From UBA4615 sp044368415 (GTDB taxonomy: Bacteria > Pseudomonadota > Gammaproteobacteria > Burkholderiales > Burkholderiaceae_E), in assembly GCA_044368415.1 (NCBI GenBank), contig JBIPLJ010000016.1:1-64000 (forward strand): DNA of 64,000 nt, written 5' to 3'. A model generated the notes under the pieces. The model was not told the DNA's origin and searched no databases. It saw only the letters and a list, made by a program, of their open reading frames with translations. Both the position numbers and the translations under genes were made by a program. This document shows positions 37,454 through 47,669 of the stretch, in pieces (position 1 is the stretch's first letter; each line of letters opens with the position of its first letter).

Positions 37454-38407
37454 TCAGTCCTGCCCGCGCAGGCGGGCGATCTCGCGCTTGAAGAACGGGT
37501 AGAGCAGGGGAGCGGCCACCAGCCCCTGCACGCCGAACAGCGCTTCGCCGGTGAGCATCGCGGCCAGGATCTCCCAGGAGGCCACCCGCACGTGCGAGCC
37601 GACGGTACGGGCGTTGATGAAGTACTCGGTCTTGTGGATCAGCACCAGGAAGACCAGCGAGCCGATCGCCAGCAGCGGCGACACCGCCAGCGAGATCAGC
37701 GTCACCAGGGTGTTGGCCAGCAGGTTGCCGAGCACCGGCAGCACCCCGGTCACCAGCGTGAACAGGCACAGCAGCCCACGGAAGGGCAGCACGAATCCGA
37801 AGGCCGGCAGGATCACGAACAGGTAGAGCGCGGTCGCCGAGGTGTTGAACACCGCGATGCGCATCTGCGCGAGCACGACGCGCTCGAGCACCAGCAGCAG
37901 CCGGCCGATGAACTTCTGATCGGACTGCAGCGCCCGCGGCTGCCAGGTCGCGGCGGCGGCCATCGCGGCGACCAGGATCGCAAAGATGCCCTGCGCCAGC
38001 CCGTGGGCGACCTTGCCTCCGAGCCCGCCGAGGCTCGCCGCATGGTCACGCAGCCAGGAGAACACCCGCGTGCGCAGCTCGACCAGGTCCTGCGGCATCG
38101 AGGCCGCGATGTTCTCGGGCAGCGCCTCGCGGAACGCGTCCAGCGAGTCCTCGAGGCGCAGTAGGAAGACCCGCAGGTCGTCGGCCGAGGCGAGTACGAC
38201 CGTCCAGGTGACGATGCCGGCGAAGGCCGCGAACACCAGCGAGCCGACCACCGCGCCGCAGACGCCGGCGACCATACGCGACGGGCCGAATCGATTCGAC
38301 ATCCGGTCGGCGAGCAGGCAGGTCCAGGCATAGACGACGAGCCCAAGCAGCACCGGCACGAGCAGCCGTTGCCACAGCACGAGCAGTGCGACGGCCGCCG
38401 TCAGCAC
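37454..38407 (-). CDS. AI-2E family (PerM-like) membrane protein
   Basis: 317 residues with about seven or eight membrane helices. The family ending is visible: GNLLANTLVTLISLAVSPLLAIGSLVFLVLIHKTEYFINARTVGS, then SWEILAAMLTGEALFGVQGLVAAPLLYPFFK. The middle periplasmic segment is helical (LEDSLDAFREALPENIAASM). GTG 38407 is the only plausible start after an upstream in-frame stop; it leaves the first helix at the very N-terminus, slightly shorter than usual. Family members include the AI-2 exporter TqsA and transporters; the substrate is not known. Confidence 0.8.
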   Translation of the reverse strand: MLTAAVALLVLWQRLLVPVLLGLVVYAWTCLLADRMSNRFGPSRMVAGVCGAVVGSLVFAAFAGIVTWTVVLASADDLRVFLLRLEDSLDAFREALPENIAASMPQDLVELRTRVFSWLRDHAASLGGLGGKVAHGLAQGIFAILVAAMAAAATWQPRALQSDQKFIGRLLLVLERVVLAQMRIAVFNTSATALYLFVILPAFGFVLPFRGLLCLFTLVTGVLPVLGNLLANTLVTLISLAVSPLLAIGSLVFLVLIHKTEYFINARTVGSHVRVASWEILAAMLTGEALFGVQGLVAAPLLYPFFKREIARLRGQD

Positions 38408-38567
38408 CAGCCGAAGCAGCTCTGGGCGAAGGGGAGAGGAACCGACGATGATGGCTGAACTCCGGAAGGGCCCCGAACTCTAGCTCATCTCGTCGTGGCC
38501 GGATTTGCCGCCTCTCCGCCGCGGCGGTGCATGTGTCGGCCGAGCATCGGACCGAGGTCGGCGGCGA

Positions 38568-38614
38568 AAGGCCGGGGGGTGTGCTGCCCCGCGACCCGCA
38601 GCGTCCCCGGCCTT
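38568..38614 (-). terminator. Stem-loop downstream of the methyltransferase gene
   Basis: AAGGCCGGGG (38568-38577) pairs perfectly over 10 bp with CCCCGGCCTT (38605-38614), 5 bp past the methyltransferase stop. In the direction of transcription a short T-run (TTTC) follows. It is a probable terminator separating this gene from the AI-2E gene. Confidence 0.6.
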
Positions 38615-38619
38615 GCGGC

Positions 38620-39174
38620 TCAGACCGTCCAGAGCATCAGGCGGCTGGTCTTCTTTAGGCCGACGCGCTTCTCGGGCGCATCGACCTCGACGGTGCGCTG
38701 CGGCGCCCAGTCGCCCATGTCCCAGTCGTGCGACACCAGGCGCGTCCCCGGCCGCAGCCGGCGCAGGCGCGGCAGCAGGCGCAGGTTCACGTCTGGCAGC
38801 AGGTACATCGTGATCACTGTCGCGGCAGACAGGTCGGCGATGAAGATGTCCTCGACGACGAAGCGGGCCAGGCGCTCGACCCCTTCGCGGCGCGCCGCGC
38901 GCTGTGCGTTGGACACCAGTCGCGCGTCGATCTCGTAGCCGATGCCCTTCGTGCCCCATCGCTTCGCGGCGGTCAGCACGATGCGTCCGTCGCCGGAGCC
39001 GAGGTCGATGAGGGTGTCGTCCGGCCCGACCCCGCCGAGCTCGAGCATCGCGTCGACCACGTTCTGCGGCGTGGTGACGAAGGGCACGTCGAAGTCGGTC
39101 TGAGCCGCCGCGGGGCCAGCGGCGGGAACGAGGGGGGCGGCGAGCATCGCGCCGAGCAGAGAGCGTCGGTCCAT
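38620..39174 (-). CDS. Exported class I SAM-dependent methyltransferase
   Basis: 184 residues. The N-terminus MDRRSLLGAMLAAPLVPAAG looks like a signal peptide with a twin Arg. It is followed by a class I methyltransferase: PFVTTPQNVVDAMLELGGVG, SAM motif IDLGSGDGRIVLTAAKRWG (about 57), GYEIDARLV with the acidic ribose-binding residue, and LPDVNLRLLPRLRRL. The substrate is unknown. A methyltransferase outside the cytoplasm would lack SAM, so either the leader is an anchor or the signal is not functional. Similar leader-bearing methyltransferases are common in betaproteobacteria. Confidence 0.78.
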   Translation of the reverse strand: MDRRSLLGAMLAAPLVPAAGPAAAQTDFDVPFVTTPQNVVDAMLELGGVGPDDTLIDLGSGDGRIVLTAAKRWGTKGIGYEIDARLVSNAQRAARREGVERLARFVVEDIFIADLSAATVITMYLLPDVNLRLLPRLRRLRPGTRLVSHDWDMGDWAPQRTVEVDAPEKRVGLKKTSRLMLWTV

Positions 39175-39219
39175 GGATACATTCTAGCGGTCGGCCGCGC
39201 TGCGGCCGGCAGCATGCGT

Positions 39220-42200
39220 TCAGCCGGCGGGTGCGGCGACGGAGCCCGTCGACCAGGACCGGCGGACCGCGTCGAGGGCCGATTCGAGGGCATCGACGGT
39301 GGCCGGGCCCGCCTCAGCACCACCTGCCTCGAGCAAGGCGGCGCAGGCGGCCACCGACTCGAAGCCCAGGCTCGCCGAGGCACCTTTCAGGCTGTGGGCA
39401 CTCGCGCGCAGTGCTGCCCTGTCCCCGGCGTGCATCGCCCCCCGGCAGGCCTGCAGGTCGGCCGCGGCCTTCGGCCAGTAGATCTCGAGCACCGTCTCCC
39501 AGACGTCCTCGCCGAGGTCCGTGCGCATCTCGGCGACGGCTGCGGCGTCGGGCCGCGCCGAGGGCGCGGGCGCGTACCGACGCAGCACGCGGTCGAGCGC
39601 CTTCCAGTCGATCGGCTTCGTCAGGTAGTCGTCGAGACCGCTGGACATGGAGCGCGCGCGGAACTCGGGCAGCGCGTCGGCGGTCAGCGCCACGATCGGC
39701 ACTCGGGCGCCCGGCCCGGGCAGCGCCCGGATCGCGCGAGTTGCGCCGACCCCGTCAAGCTCGGGCATCTGCATGTCCATCAGGACCACGTCGTACTCGT
39801 TGCCCTGCACCGCCTCGACCGCCTGCAGGCCATTCTCGACCAGGGTTACACGATGCCCGGCGCGCCGCAGCCGCGTCCCGACCAGCAGCCGGTTGGTGGG
39901 ATTGTCCTCGGCCACCAGCAGCCGCAGCCCGGCCATGCCCGCGATTGGAACCAGGTCGGGCTCGGGTGGCAGGGGCGGCGTGCTGCCGGCCGGCTCCAGA
40001 CGCACCACGAAGCGGAAGGTCGAGCCGGCCCCCGGCTGGCTGTCGACCGAGATCTCCCCGTCCATCGCCTCGACCAGGTGACGGCAGATCGCCAGCCCCA
40101 GGCCGGTGCCGCCGAAGCGCCGCGTGGTCGAGCTGTCGGCCTGCTGGAAGGGCCGGAACAGCGTGGGCAGCACCTCCGGTGCGATGCCCATGCCGGTGTC
40201 GCGCACGTCGAAGGCCAGCGCCACACGCCCATCGGGCAACGTGTGCGCGTCACCGTCGAGGGTGACCGTGCCACGCTCGGTGAACTTGATCGCGTTGCCC
40301 ACCAGGTTGAAGAGCAGCTGACGCAGGCGCGTCGGGTCGCCACACAGTGCCGGCAACGCGTCGTCCCGCCAGTGCAGCACGAGGGTGTTGCCGCGTTGCG
40401 AGGCCGCGTGCGAGAGCAGCGCAACGACCTCCTGCGCGACCGCCGCCGGCCGGAAGTCGATGCGCTCCATGACAAGCCGGCCGGCCTCGATCTTCGAGTA
40501 GTCCAGCACGTCGTTGAGCACGGTCAGCAGCGAATGCGCCGAGCTGCGCAGCACACTGACGAACTGGCGCTGCTCGTCGTTCAGCTGCGAGTCGTGCAGC
40601 AGGTCGACCATGCCGATGATGCCGGTCATCGGCGTGCGCAGCTCGTGGCTCATCATCGCCAGGAACTGCGCCTTCGCCGAGGCCGCCGATTCGGCCGCGT
40701 CGCGGGCCTGGCGCAGCTGCTGCTCGTAGCGCTGCCGCTCGGCGATGTCGTGCCAGGCGACCAGCATCGCGTCCTCCGCGCCGAGGCGGATCGGCGTCAG
40801 CGTCATCTCGACCGGGAACTCGGTACCGTCGAGGCCGCGGGCCGCCCAGACGAGCCGTTTGACGCCGTCGCGGCGCGCCTCGGCGAAAGCCGCTGTCACC
40901 ACGTCCAGCGACGGGCCGCTCGTCTGCAGCGCCGGCGCGAGGTGCTCGAGGCGGCGCCCCAGGAGCAGCTCCCGGCGCTCGGCGCGCAGCAGCATCGCGG
41001 CGGCGTCGTTGCAGTCGACCAGCTCACCCGAGACGAACAGCAGGTGCGGCTCCCCCGAGCGCTGGAACAGCGTGCGGAAGCGATGCTCGGCCTGCCTGAA
41101 CTCGGTGACGTCGCGCATGATGCCGGTGAACAGGTGCTCGCCCTGGTCGATCACCTCGCTCGCTGCGAGCTGCAGCTCCATCGGGCGGCCGTCGCGTCGC
41201 TGCGTGACGATCGTGCGGTCCCGGCCGACGGCCGTGCCACCGCCCGCGGTGAGGAAGTCCTCGACGCGGTCCTGGTAGACGTCCGACTGATCTTCGGGCT
41301 GCAGTCCGGCCATCGGCCGGCCGATGGCCTCGGCGGCCGACACGCCGAAGATCGACTCGGCCGCGCGGTTGTACTCGCGCACCACGCCGCTGCCGTCGAT
41401 CGTGACGATGCCGTCGGCGGCGGTGTCGAGGATGTTGCGCAGCCGCCGCTCCTGGGTGGCCGCCTGCTCTTCGGAGCGGGCGCGCTGGCGCAGCGCCCCC
41501 GCGGTCATCCGCGTATAGAGCGTCACCGCCACCAGCGTCACCATCAGGATCACCAACGGCAAGACCAGCTCGCGTTCCCAGCGCTGGGTGATCGTTGCCT
41601 GTGGCGTGCGGACCTCGATCACGACCGGGAAGTCGGCGGTGGTCTCGAAGTGGCCGCGCCAGATCCGCGCGTCGCCCGGTCGGTCGGCATAGCCGCCGTT
41701 CTCGCGGTTCGGCAGGAAGTCGGTGAAGATCGGATGTGAGCTCTTGCGGTGCAGCGCGTCCCGCTCGCTTGCGGCCAGCAGCGTGCTGTCGTAGCGGTAG
41801 ACCGTGATTTGGCTGGACTCGTCGGGCGAGAGGAACTTCATCTCGCCGATCAGGCTGTCGGCGCCGATCACCGCGACCACCCGCGGCGCCTCGGGCAGCT
41901 CGGAAGTGGTCCGGGACACGGTGAAAAAGCCTGCGTACGCGTGCTCGGCGCCCTCGGACGTGCGGTGGGCGTTCAAGGTCCGGCCGGCCTTGGGTTGGCC
42001 GATGTGCAGCCGGGCGTCGCGGGGCGCCGTGGCGAAGTCGTAGGCCGACACGTCGAGGCCGACGCGGCTGCGCTCCGACGACGCGATCACGACGCCCTGG
42101 CGATCGACCACCGCGATCTCGCGCAGCAGCGTCTGCTGACGAGGCATCGATTCGAGCAGCGCGTCGAGCGCCGGGGTCCGTTGGATGCCGTCGCCGCGCA

Positions 42201-42444
42201 GCGCCTCGTCGACCTGGTCGAGCAGGCCGCGGGTCTGCAGCAGCGAGCGGTTGACCTCCTTGGTGAGGACGCGGGCGACCGTCTGCAGGCGGCTCTCGGC
42301 GGCGGTCTGGATTGCCTCGCGCAGCTGTAGCGCGTGCGAGAGCGTCGCACCGATGACCACCAGCGCACACAGCAGGCTGGTCAGCCGGATCAGCTGCTCC
42401 AGCCGCAGCAGCGGCCAGCTCCAGAGGCGCGAGACCGGGGTCAA
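39220..42444 (-). CDS. Hybrid sensor histidine kinase (Cache-like sensor, two PAS, HisKA, ATPase, receiver, Hpt)
   Basis: 1074 residues. TM1 at about 20-40, a periplasmic sensor of about 250 residues rich in helices at its start (dCache-like), TM2 at about 295-318, PAS at about 340-455 and a second PAS at about 460-580. The HisKA phospho-acceptor is H600 in MSHELRTPM; the HATPase follows (NLVGNAIKFTERG, DTGMGIAP, GGTGLGLAI). A receiver has phospho-Asp D890 in LMDMQMP. The C-terminal Hpt domain has H1017 in AHSLKGAS. It is a BarA/ArcB-type phosphorelay with no cognate response regulator nearby. The gene for a periplasmic binding protein ends only 10 bp upstream. Confidence 0.92.
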   Translation of the reverse strand: MTPVSRLWSWPLLRLEQLIRLTSLLCALVVIGATLSHALQLREAIQTAAESRLQTVARVLTKEVNRSLLQTRGLLDQVDEALRGDGIQRTPALDALLESMPRQQTLLREIAVVDRQGVVIASSERSRVGLDVSAYDFATAPRDARLHIGQPKAGRTLNAHRTSEGAEHAYAGFFTVSRTTSELPEAPRVVAVIGADSLIGEMKFLSPDESSQITVYRYDSTLLAASERDALHRKSSHPIFTDFLPNRENGGYADRPGDARIWRGHFETTADFPVVIEVRTPQATITQRWERELVLPLVILMVTLVAVTLYTRMTAGALRQRARSEEQAATQERRLRNILDTAADGIVTIDGSGVVREYNRAAESIFGVSAAEAIGRPMAGLQPEDQSDVYQDRVEDFLTAGGGTAVGRDRTIVTQRRDGRPMELQLAASEVIDQGEHLFTGIMRDVTEFRQAEHRFRTLFQRSGEPHLLFVSGELVDCNDAAAMLLRAERRELLLGRRLEHLAPALQTSGPSLDVVTAAFAEARRDGVKRLVWAARGLDGTEFPVEMTLTPIRLGAEDAMLVAWHDIAERQRYEQQLRQARDAAESAASAKAQFLAMMSHELRTPMTGIIGMVDLLHDSQLNDEQRQFVSVLRSSAHSLLTVLNDVLDYSKIEAGRLVMERIDFRPAAVAQEVVALLSHAASQRGNTLVLHWRDDALPALCGDPTRLRQLLFNLVGNAIKFTERGTVTLDGDAHTLPDGRVALAFDVRDTGMGIAPEVLPTLFRPFQQADSSTTRRFGGTGLGLAICRHLVEAMDGEISVDSQPGAGSTFRFVVRLEPAGSTPPLPPEPDLVPIAGMAGLRLLVAEDNPTNRLLVGTRLRRAGHRVTLVENGLQAVEAVQGNEYDVVLMDMQMPELDGVGATRAIRALPGPGARVPIVALTADALPEFRARSMSSGLDDYLTKPIDWKALDRVLRRYAPAPSARPDAAAVAEMRTDLGEDVWETVLEIYWPKAAADLQACRGAMHAGDRAALRASAHSLKGASASLGFESVAACAALLEAGGAEAGPATVDALESALDAVRRSWSTGSVAAPAG

Positions 42445-42454
42445 CTGGGCCGGC

Positions 42455-43273
42455 TCACTGGAGGACGACGATCGGTTCCAGCTTGAAGGCGCGCGCCGCC
42501 GCGAGCAATCGGCCGTCCTTCTTCACGTCTGCGACGAACCGCTCGAGGCGGGCCAGCCAGGCGTCGTCGCCCGGCGCGACCGCGTAGCCGTAGCCGAGCG
42601 GAAACACCGGCCTCTCTGGCGGCATCACCCTGGCCCAGTCGGCGTTGTCGACCACCCTGCGGCTGTAGGCGTAGTCCGTCATGAAGACGTCGACGCGGCC
42701 GGCCTGCAGCTCGCGCTCGCGGGTGGCCGGCAGCTTCACCGACACCAGCTCGGCATGTTTCAGCGCCGATTTCATCACCGGCTCCATGAAGGTCCCGGCC
42801 TGCACCGCAACCACGCGTCCGGGCTTGTCGATGTCGTCCCAGGACTTCACCGACGGATGTGTCCGGGTGGTCACCGCCCAGATGTCGCTGCGCAGGTAGG
42901 GCTGGGTGAAGCGGACCTTCGCCGCGCGCTCGGGCAGCATGCCGACGCCGAACATAGCGACGTCGCAGCGGTCGGCGAGCAGGTCGGTGATGAAGTTCGC
43001 GAAGCTGCTGTCGACGTAGACCGGCTTGACGCCGAGGTCCTTGGCGAATTCGCGCGACAGTGTCTCGTCGATTCCCGAGAGCTCGCCGCTCTTGGGGTTC
43101 CGGAAGGTGATGCCGTAGTAGTCGGGCCAGATGCAGATGCGGACCGCGCCGGCCGCCCGGATCCGCTCGAGGCGGTCGGCGGCGGGCGCGGCCTGTGCCG
43201 AGGCGGTGCCCGAGTGCAGGGCCCCGGCGAGGGCGCTGGCGATGAGGAAGGCGGTGGCGATCAGTCTGCGCAT
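42455..43273 (-). CDS. Periplasmic solute-binding protein (family 3) paired with the kinase
   Basis: 272 residues from ATG 43273. A signal peptide (MRRLIATAFLIASALAGAL, ending TASAQ) precedes a family 3 solute-binding protein: LERIRAAGAVRICIWPDYYGITFRNP, SGIDETLSREFAKDLGVKPVYVDSSF, DVAMFGVGMLPERAAKVRFTQPYL and GTFMEPVMKSALKHAELV. These normally bind amino acids for ABC transporters. No permease or ATPase genes are adjacent. It lies 10 bp before the hybrid kinase, so it may present a ligand to the kinase's periplasmic domain. Confidence 0.85.
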   Translation of the reverse strand: MRRLIATAFLIASALAGALHSGTASAQAAPAADRLERIRAAGAVRICIWPDYYGITFRNPKSGELSGIDETLSREFAKDLGVKPVYVDSSFANFITDLLADRCDVAMFGVGMLPERAAKVRFTQPYLRSDIWAVTTRTHPSVKSWDDIDKPGRVVAVQAGTFMEPVMKSALKHAELVSVKLPATRERELQAGRVDVFMTDYAYSRRVVDNADWARVMPPERPVFPLGYGYAVAPGDDAWLARLERFVADVKKDGRLLAAARAFKLEPIVVLQ

Positions 43274-43712
43274 GATGATGCCTGGTACGGAGGCGTCGGC
43301 AAGCCGGGGCCGGTGGACAGTTGCAGGGGCGGACACGGCCGCGCACCTGCCGAAACGATCTCACGCGAAGCGTAGCCCCGACCCCCGCCGGGGAGCACCC
43401 CGGTGCGGACCGGCGGCTCGGCCGATGCTCCCGGCGGAATCCGCCCCAGCGGTTCGTCGGCGGCCGCGCAACGCGACCCAAAGGGTGCTGCTCCGGACGG
43501 CCGAGCCACAGGGTGGGTGCGAATCATCACCCAGTGTGAGGCGGGTGCGCCGGGCCCGTGGGACGACCGCTGGCGCGCGCGGACCCGCACCGGCGCGCCC
43601 GGGGCCGCGCGGCTGATAGGCTTGCCGTTCTGATCTGACCGGTGCGGGGCACGTCCTCGCCCGATCGCCCGCCTCGCCCGATCACCCCGTTGCCGCCGAA
43701 GGAGCCCCTGTC
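43274..43712. other. Intergenic region, no gene seen
   Basis: Between the binding protein gene and the pirin gene (divergent). Frames here are GC-skew shadows without protein-like composition. It should contain both promoters, but I see no convincing -35/-10 pair. Sequence is uniformly GC-rich. Confidence 0.5.
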
Positions 43713-44588
43713 ATGGACGTCACCGACCGCATCGCCGCCGAGCAGGTGATGTGCCCGCGCCGCGTCGAGCGTCTCGAGCTCGGCCAGCCGACCTCGGATG
43801 GCGCCGGCGTGAAGCTGCTGCGTGTGCTTACCCAGCCGCTGCAGCGCCGCCTCGACCCGTTCCTGATGCTCGACACCTTCCGCAGCGACGACCCCGATGA
43901 CTGGATCGCGGGGTTTCCCGACCATCCCCATCGCGGCTTCGAGACCGTCACGTACATGATCGCCGGCCGCATGCGGCATCGCGACAGCGCCGGCAACGAG
44001 GGGCTGCTCGAGGGCGGCGGCGTGCAGTGGATGACGGCCGGGCGTGGCGTGATCCATTCGGAGCTGCCCGAGCAGTCCGAGGGCCTGATGGAGGGCTTCC
44101 AGCTCTGGCTGAACCTGCCGGCGGACGACAAGATGCGCCCGCCCTGGTACCGCGACTTCAAGGCCGACGAACTGCCCGCGTTCACCGCGCCCGGCGGCGT
44201 GCGCGTGGTCGCCATCGCTGGCCGCAGCCATGGTATCGAAGGCGCGGTCACGCGCGAGGGCACCGAGCCGCTCTACCTCGACCTCGCGCTGCCCGAGGGC
44301 GCCCGCTTCGAGCAGGCGATGCCGCCTGGACACAACGCCTTCGTCTACGTGTATCGGGGCGAGCTCGACATCGAGGGCACGCGCGTCGCCTCGGGCCGGA
44401 TGGCGGTGCTCTCGAATGCGCCCGGCAGCGACGGCGCGGCGCTGCGGGCGGCGGGGCCGGCACGCGCGCTGCTGATCGCCGGACGCCCGCTCGGCGAGCC
44501 GATCGCGCAGTACGGCCCCTTCGTGATGAACACCGTCGAGGAATTGCACCAGGCGGTCGCCGACTTCCAGGCCGGCCGCCTGGCCTGA
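43713..44588 (+). CDS. Pirin family protein
   Basis: 291 residues, cytoplasmic, with the double cupin of pirin. The metal ligands are in FPDHPHRGFETVTYMIAGRMRHRDSAGN (His 69, His 71 region) and MTAGRGVIHSELPE. Then comes the GFQLWLNLPADDKMRPP block typical of pirins, and a C-terminal cupin with IAGRPLGEPIAQYGPFVMNT. Pirins act as quercetinase-like dioxygenases or regulatory proteins. A single gene convergent with the SDR gene. Between the two stops a GC-rich stem-loop (44600-44620) may end both transcripts. Confidence 0.9.
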   Translation: MDVTDRIAAEQVMCPRRVERLELGQPTSDGAGVKLLRVLTQPLQRRLDPFLMLDTFRSDDPDDWIAGFPDHPHRGFETVTYMIAGRMRHRDSAGNEGLLEGGGVQWMTAGRGVIHSELPEQSEGLMEGFQLWLNLPADDKMRPPWYRDFKADELPAFTAPGGVRVVAIAGRSHGIEGAVTREGTEPLYLDLALPEGARFEQAMPPGHNAFVYVYRGELDIEGTRVASGRMAVLSNAPGSDGAALRAAGPARALLIAGRPLGEPIAQYGPFVMNTVEELHQAVADFQAGRLA

Positions 44589-44655
44589 GCCGGCGCCCTG
44601 CGGGCGGGCGCGCGGCCCGCGGCGCGGCCTGCTGCCGCTCAGCGCCCGATGCCGC

Positions 44656-45495
<840 letters not shown>

Positions 45496-45631
45496 GGCGG
45501 TGTCTCCTCGTGTGTGTGGGGCTTCTCGGTGCGGCGATGATAGGCGTCGTCGGGGCCGACGCACGTTCCGGTTCCGGGTTTGCGGCGCCGACCCGGCCCG
45601 GGGCCATCCGGACGGAGAGGATAATCCGCCG

Positions 45632-46594
45632 ATGCCAATGAACTCCCGAGCGGTCGGCATCGCGGCTGCAGTGGCCACGATCGCGATCTGGACCGCCTTC
45701 ATCGTCGTCGCCCGTGCGATGGCCCTCAAGTCCCTCAGCCCCTGGGACATCCTGTTCTGCCGAATCCTCGGCGCCTCGCTGGTGCTCGTGCCCTGGGGTT
45801 GGTGGATCGTGCGGCGCCGGCGTGCCGCGGGCGGCGCTGCCGCCTCCTGGCTCGGTGTCTCGCCGCTCGGCGCCCGCGTCACCCTGGTCTGCGGGCTGTT
45901 CGGCGGCGTCGGCTATGGGGTGTTCGCCTATGCTGGCTTCGTGCACGCGCCGGCCGCGCACGGCTCGGTGCTGCTGCCCGGCATGCTGCCGCTGTGGACC
46001 GCGCTGCTGTCGGTGGTCCTGCTACACGAGCGCTTGGCACCGGGCCGCGTGCTGGCGCTCGCGATGATCCTGGGCGGTGGCGCGTTGGTGGGCGGCGCCT
46101 CGCTGCTGCGGGCCTTCGACGGCGGCGACGTCTGGAAGGGCGACCTGATGTTCCTCGCCGCCTCGGCGAGCTGGTCGACCTACACCGTGCTGATGCGCCG
46201 CGAGCGGCTCGACCCGGTTGAGGCGACCATCGCGATCACCGTGTTCGCCTTGATCGCCTACGTGCCGGTCTACGCGGGGCTCGCGCTCGCCGGCGTGGTC
46301 GACAGCCGGCTCGCGTCGGCGCCGATGGGCGAGATCCTGTTCCAGGCGCTCTGGCAAGGCATCGGCTCGGTGGTGATCTCCGGCATCACTTTCGCGACCA
46401 TGGTGCGCAGCTTCGGGCCGGTGCGCAGCACCATGCTGACCGCACTCGTGCCCGGGCTGTCGGCGCTGACGGCGGTCGCCGTGCTCGGCGAGCCCCTCGG
46501 CCTCGCCCTGATCGGCGGGCTGGCACTGGTGACCGCGGGCATCCTGGTCGGAGTACGGGCCGCGCGCGTGCCGGCGCCGGCGGTCCTGCGCTGA
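45632..46594 (+). CDS. EamA/DMT family transporter
   Basis: 320 residues with ten predicted helices arranged as two EamA repeats: AVATIAIWTAFIVVARAM with DILFCRILGASLVLVPW, and LMFLAASASWSTYTVLMRRE with ALVPGLSALTAVAVLGEPLG. The conserved VLGEPL near the end marks the second repeat. It is an inner-membrane exporter of small metabolites in known relatives; the substrate is not predictable. ATG 45632 has GGAGAGG 11 bases before it. Divergent from the SDR gene. Confidence 0.85.
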   Translation: MPMNSRAVGIAAAVATIAIWTAFIVVARAMALKSLSPWDILFCRILGASLVLVPWGWWIVRRRRAAGGAAASWLGVSPLGARVTLVCGLFGGVGYGVFAYAGFVHAPAAHGSVLLPGMLPLWTALLSVVLLHERLAPGRVLALAMILGGGALVGGASLLRAFDGGDVWKGDLMFLAASASWSTYTVLMRRERLDPVEATIAITVFALIAYVPVYAGLALAGVVDSRLASAPMGEILFQALWQGIGSVVISGITFATMVRSFGPVRSTMLTALVPGLSALTAVAVLGEPLGLALIGGLALVTAGILVGVRAARVPAPAVLR

Positions 46595-46709
46595 ACGGTC
46601 GCCATGAGCGGGCGCCCCCCGCCGGCGGGCCCCGCGTGAGCGGCGAGCCTGCACGAACGGCCGCGTCGGCCTACAGTGAGGCCCTCATCGACGATCCGGA
46701 GACACCGCG

Positions 46710-47642
46710 ATGGCCACCACGCCCCGAGAGACCGTGCCGATCGACCTCGCACGGCGCTACGAGCACATCCGCCCGACGCCGCGCCTGCCCGACTTCGCCG
46801 CCTGGGTCGATGGGGTCGACCTGACGCGGCCGCTGCCCGATCCGGTGCGCGCCGAGCTGCGCCGCGCGCTCGCCGACTTCGAGGTGCTGTTCTTCCGGCC
46901 CCAGGTGCTGACGCCCGCGCAGCATGTCGCGCTCGCCGAGGTCTTCGGGCCGATTTCCGGCGGCTCCTTCTTCGATCGCCACGAGTCGGTGCCCGAGATG
47001 GAGATGATCGTCACCGACCGCGAGCGTCCGCCCGCGATCGACCAGTGGCACACCGACCTCACCTGGCAGGCCCGCCCGCCGATGGGTACCGTGATCCAGA
47101 TCACCGAAACCCCGCCCCACGGCGGCAACACCTGCTGGCTGAGCACCAGCAAGGCCTTCGATGCGCTGTCGCCCGGCATGCAGGCCTACCTCGAGGGGCT
47201 CACCGCGACCCACACCTGGGAGGTCAGCGGGTTCCGCGATGCGCTTGGGCGGCGCGGCGACGAGGCCCTGATCAACGCGATCCGCCATTACAAGCCAGTC
47301 TCGCATCCGGTCGTGCTGGTGCATCCCGAGTCCGGGCGCCGCTGCCTGTACGTCAACGACTCGTTCACGAAACACATCGACGGCATCGACCGGCGCGAGA
47401 GCCAGGCGATGTTGTCGTTCCTGTCGAGCTGGATCCGGCGCCCCGAGTTCACCGTGCAGCACGCGTGGCAGCCCTACGGCCTCGCGGTCTGGGACAACCG
47501 CTCGACGCAGCACTATGCCAACGCCGACTACTGGCCGCACCGGCGCGTGAACCACCGCGTGACCTTCGATGTACCGGGCACCGCGCAGCCGCAGTCGAAC
47601 GTCAACACCACGGTGCTGCGCGGCGCAACCCTGCGTGGCTGA
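46710..47642 (+). CDS. TauD/TfdA family Fe(II)/2-oxoglutarate dioxygenase
   Basis: 310 residues. The iron-binding facial triad is visible: H-x-D in DQWHTDLTWQ (about 112-114) and the distal His in DNRSTQHYANADY (about 270). The 2-oxoglutarate Arg is in HRRVNHRVTF. Such enzymes hydroxylate taurine, 2,4-D, alkyl sulfates or related compounds; the exact substrate cannot be told. No sulfonate transporter is adjacent. Part of its 3' end is duplicated at 48651-48764. Confidence 0.9.
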   Translation: MATTPRETVPIDLARRYEHIRPTPRLPDFAAWVDGVDLTRPLPDPVRAELRRALADFEVLFFRPQVLTPAQHVALAEVFGPISGGSFFDRHESVPEMEMIVTDRERPPAIDQWHTDLTWQARPPMGTVIQITETPPHGGNTCWLSTSKAFDALSPGMQAYLEGLTATHTWEVSGFRDALGRRGDEALINAIRHYKPVSHPVVLVHPESGRRCLYVNDSFTKHIDGIDRRESQAMLSFLSSWIRRPEFTVQHAWQPYGLAVWDNRSTQHYANADYWPHRRVNHRVTFDVPGTAQPQSNVNTTVLRGATLRG

Positions 47643-47669
47643 AGCCACTCAGACGCCCGGCGGCGCCAG

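Noticed and set aside
38728..41739. Open frame of over 1000 codons on the plus strand, opposite the hybrid kinase
   Set aside because: Composition is rich in Arg/His/Gln/Gly with no domain. The minus strand holds every kinase motif, so this is a GC-bias shadow.
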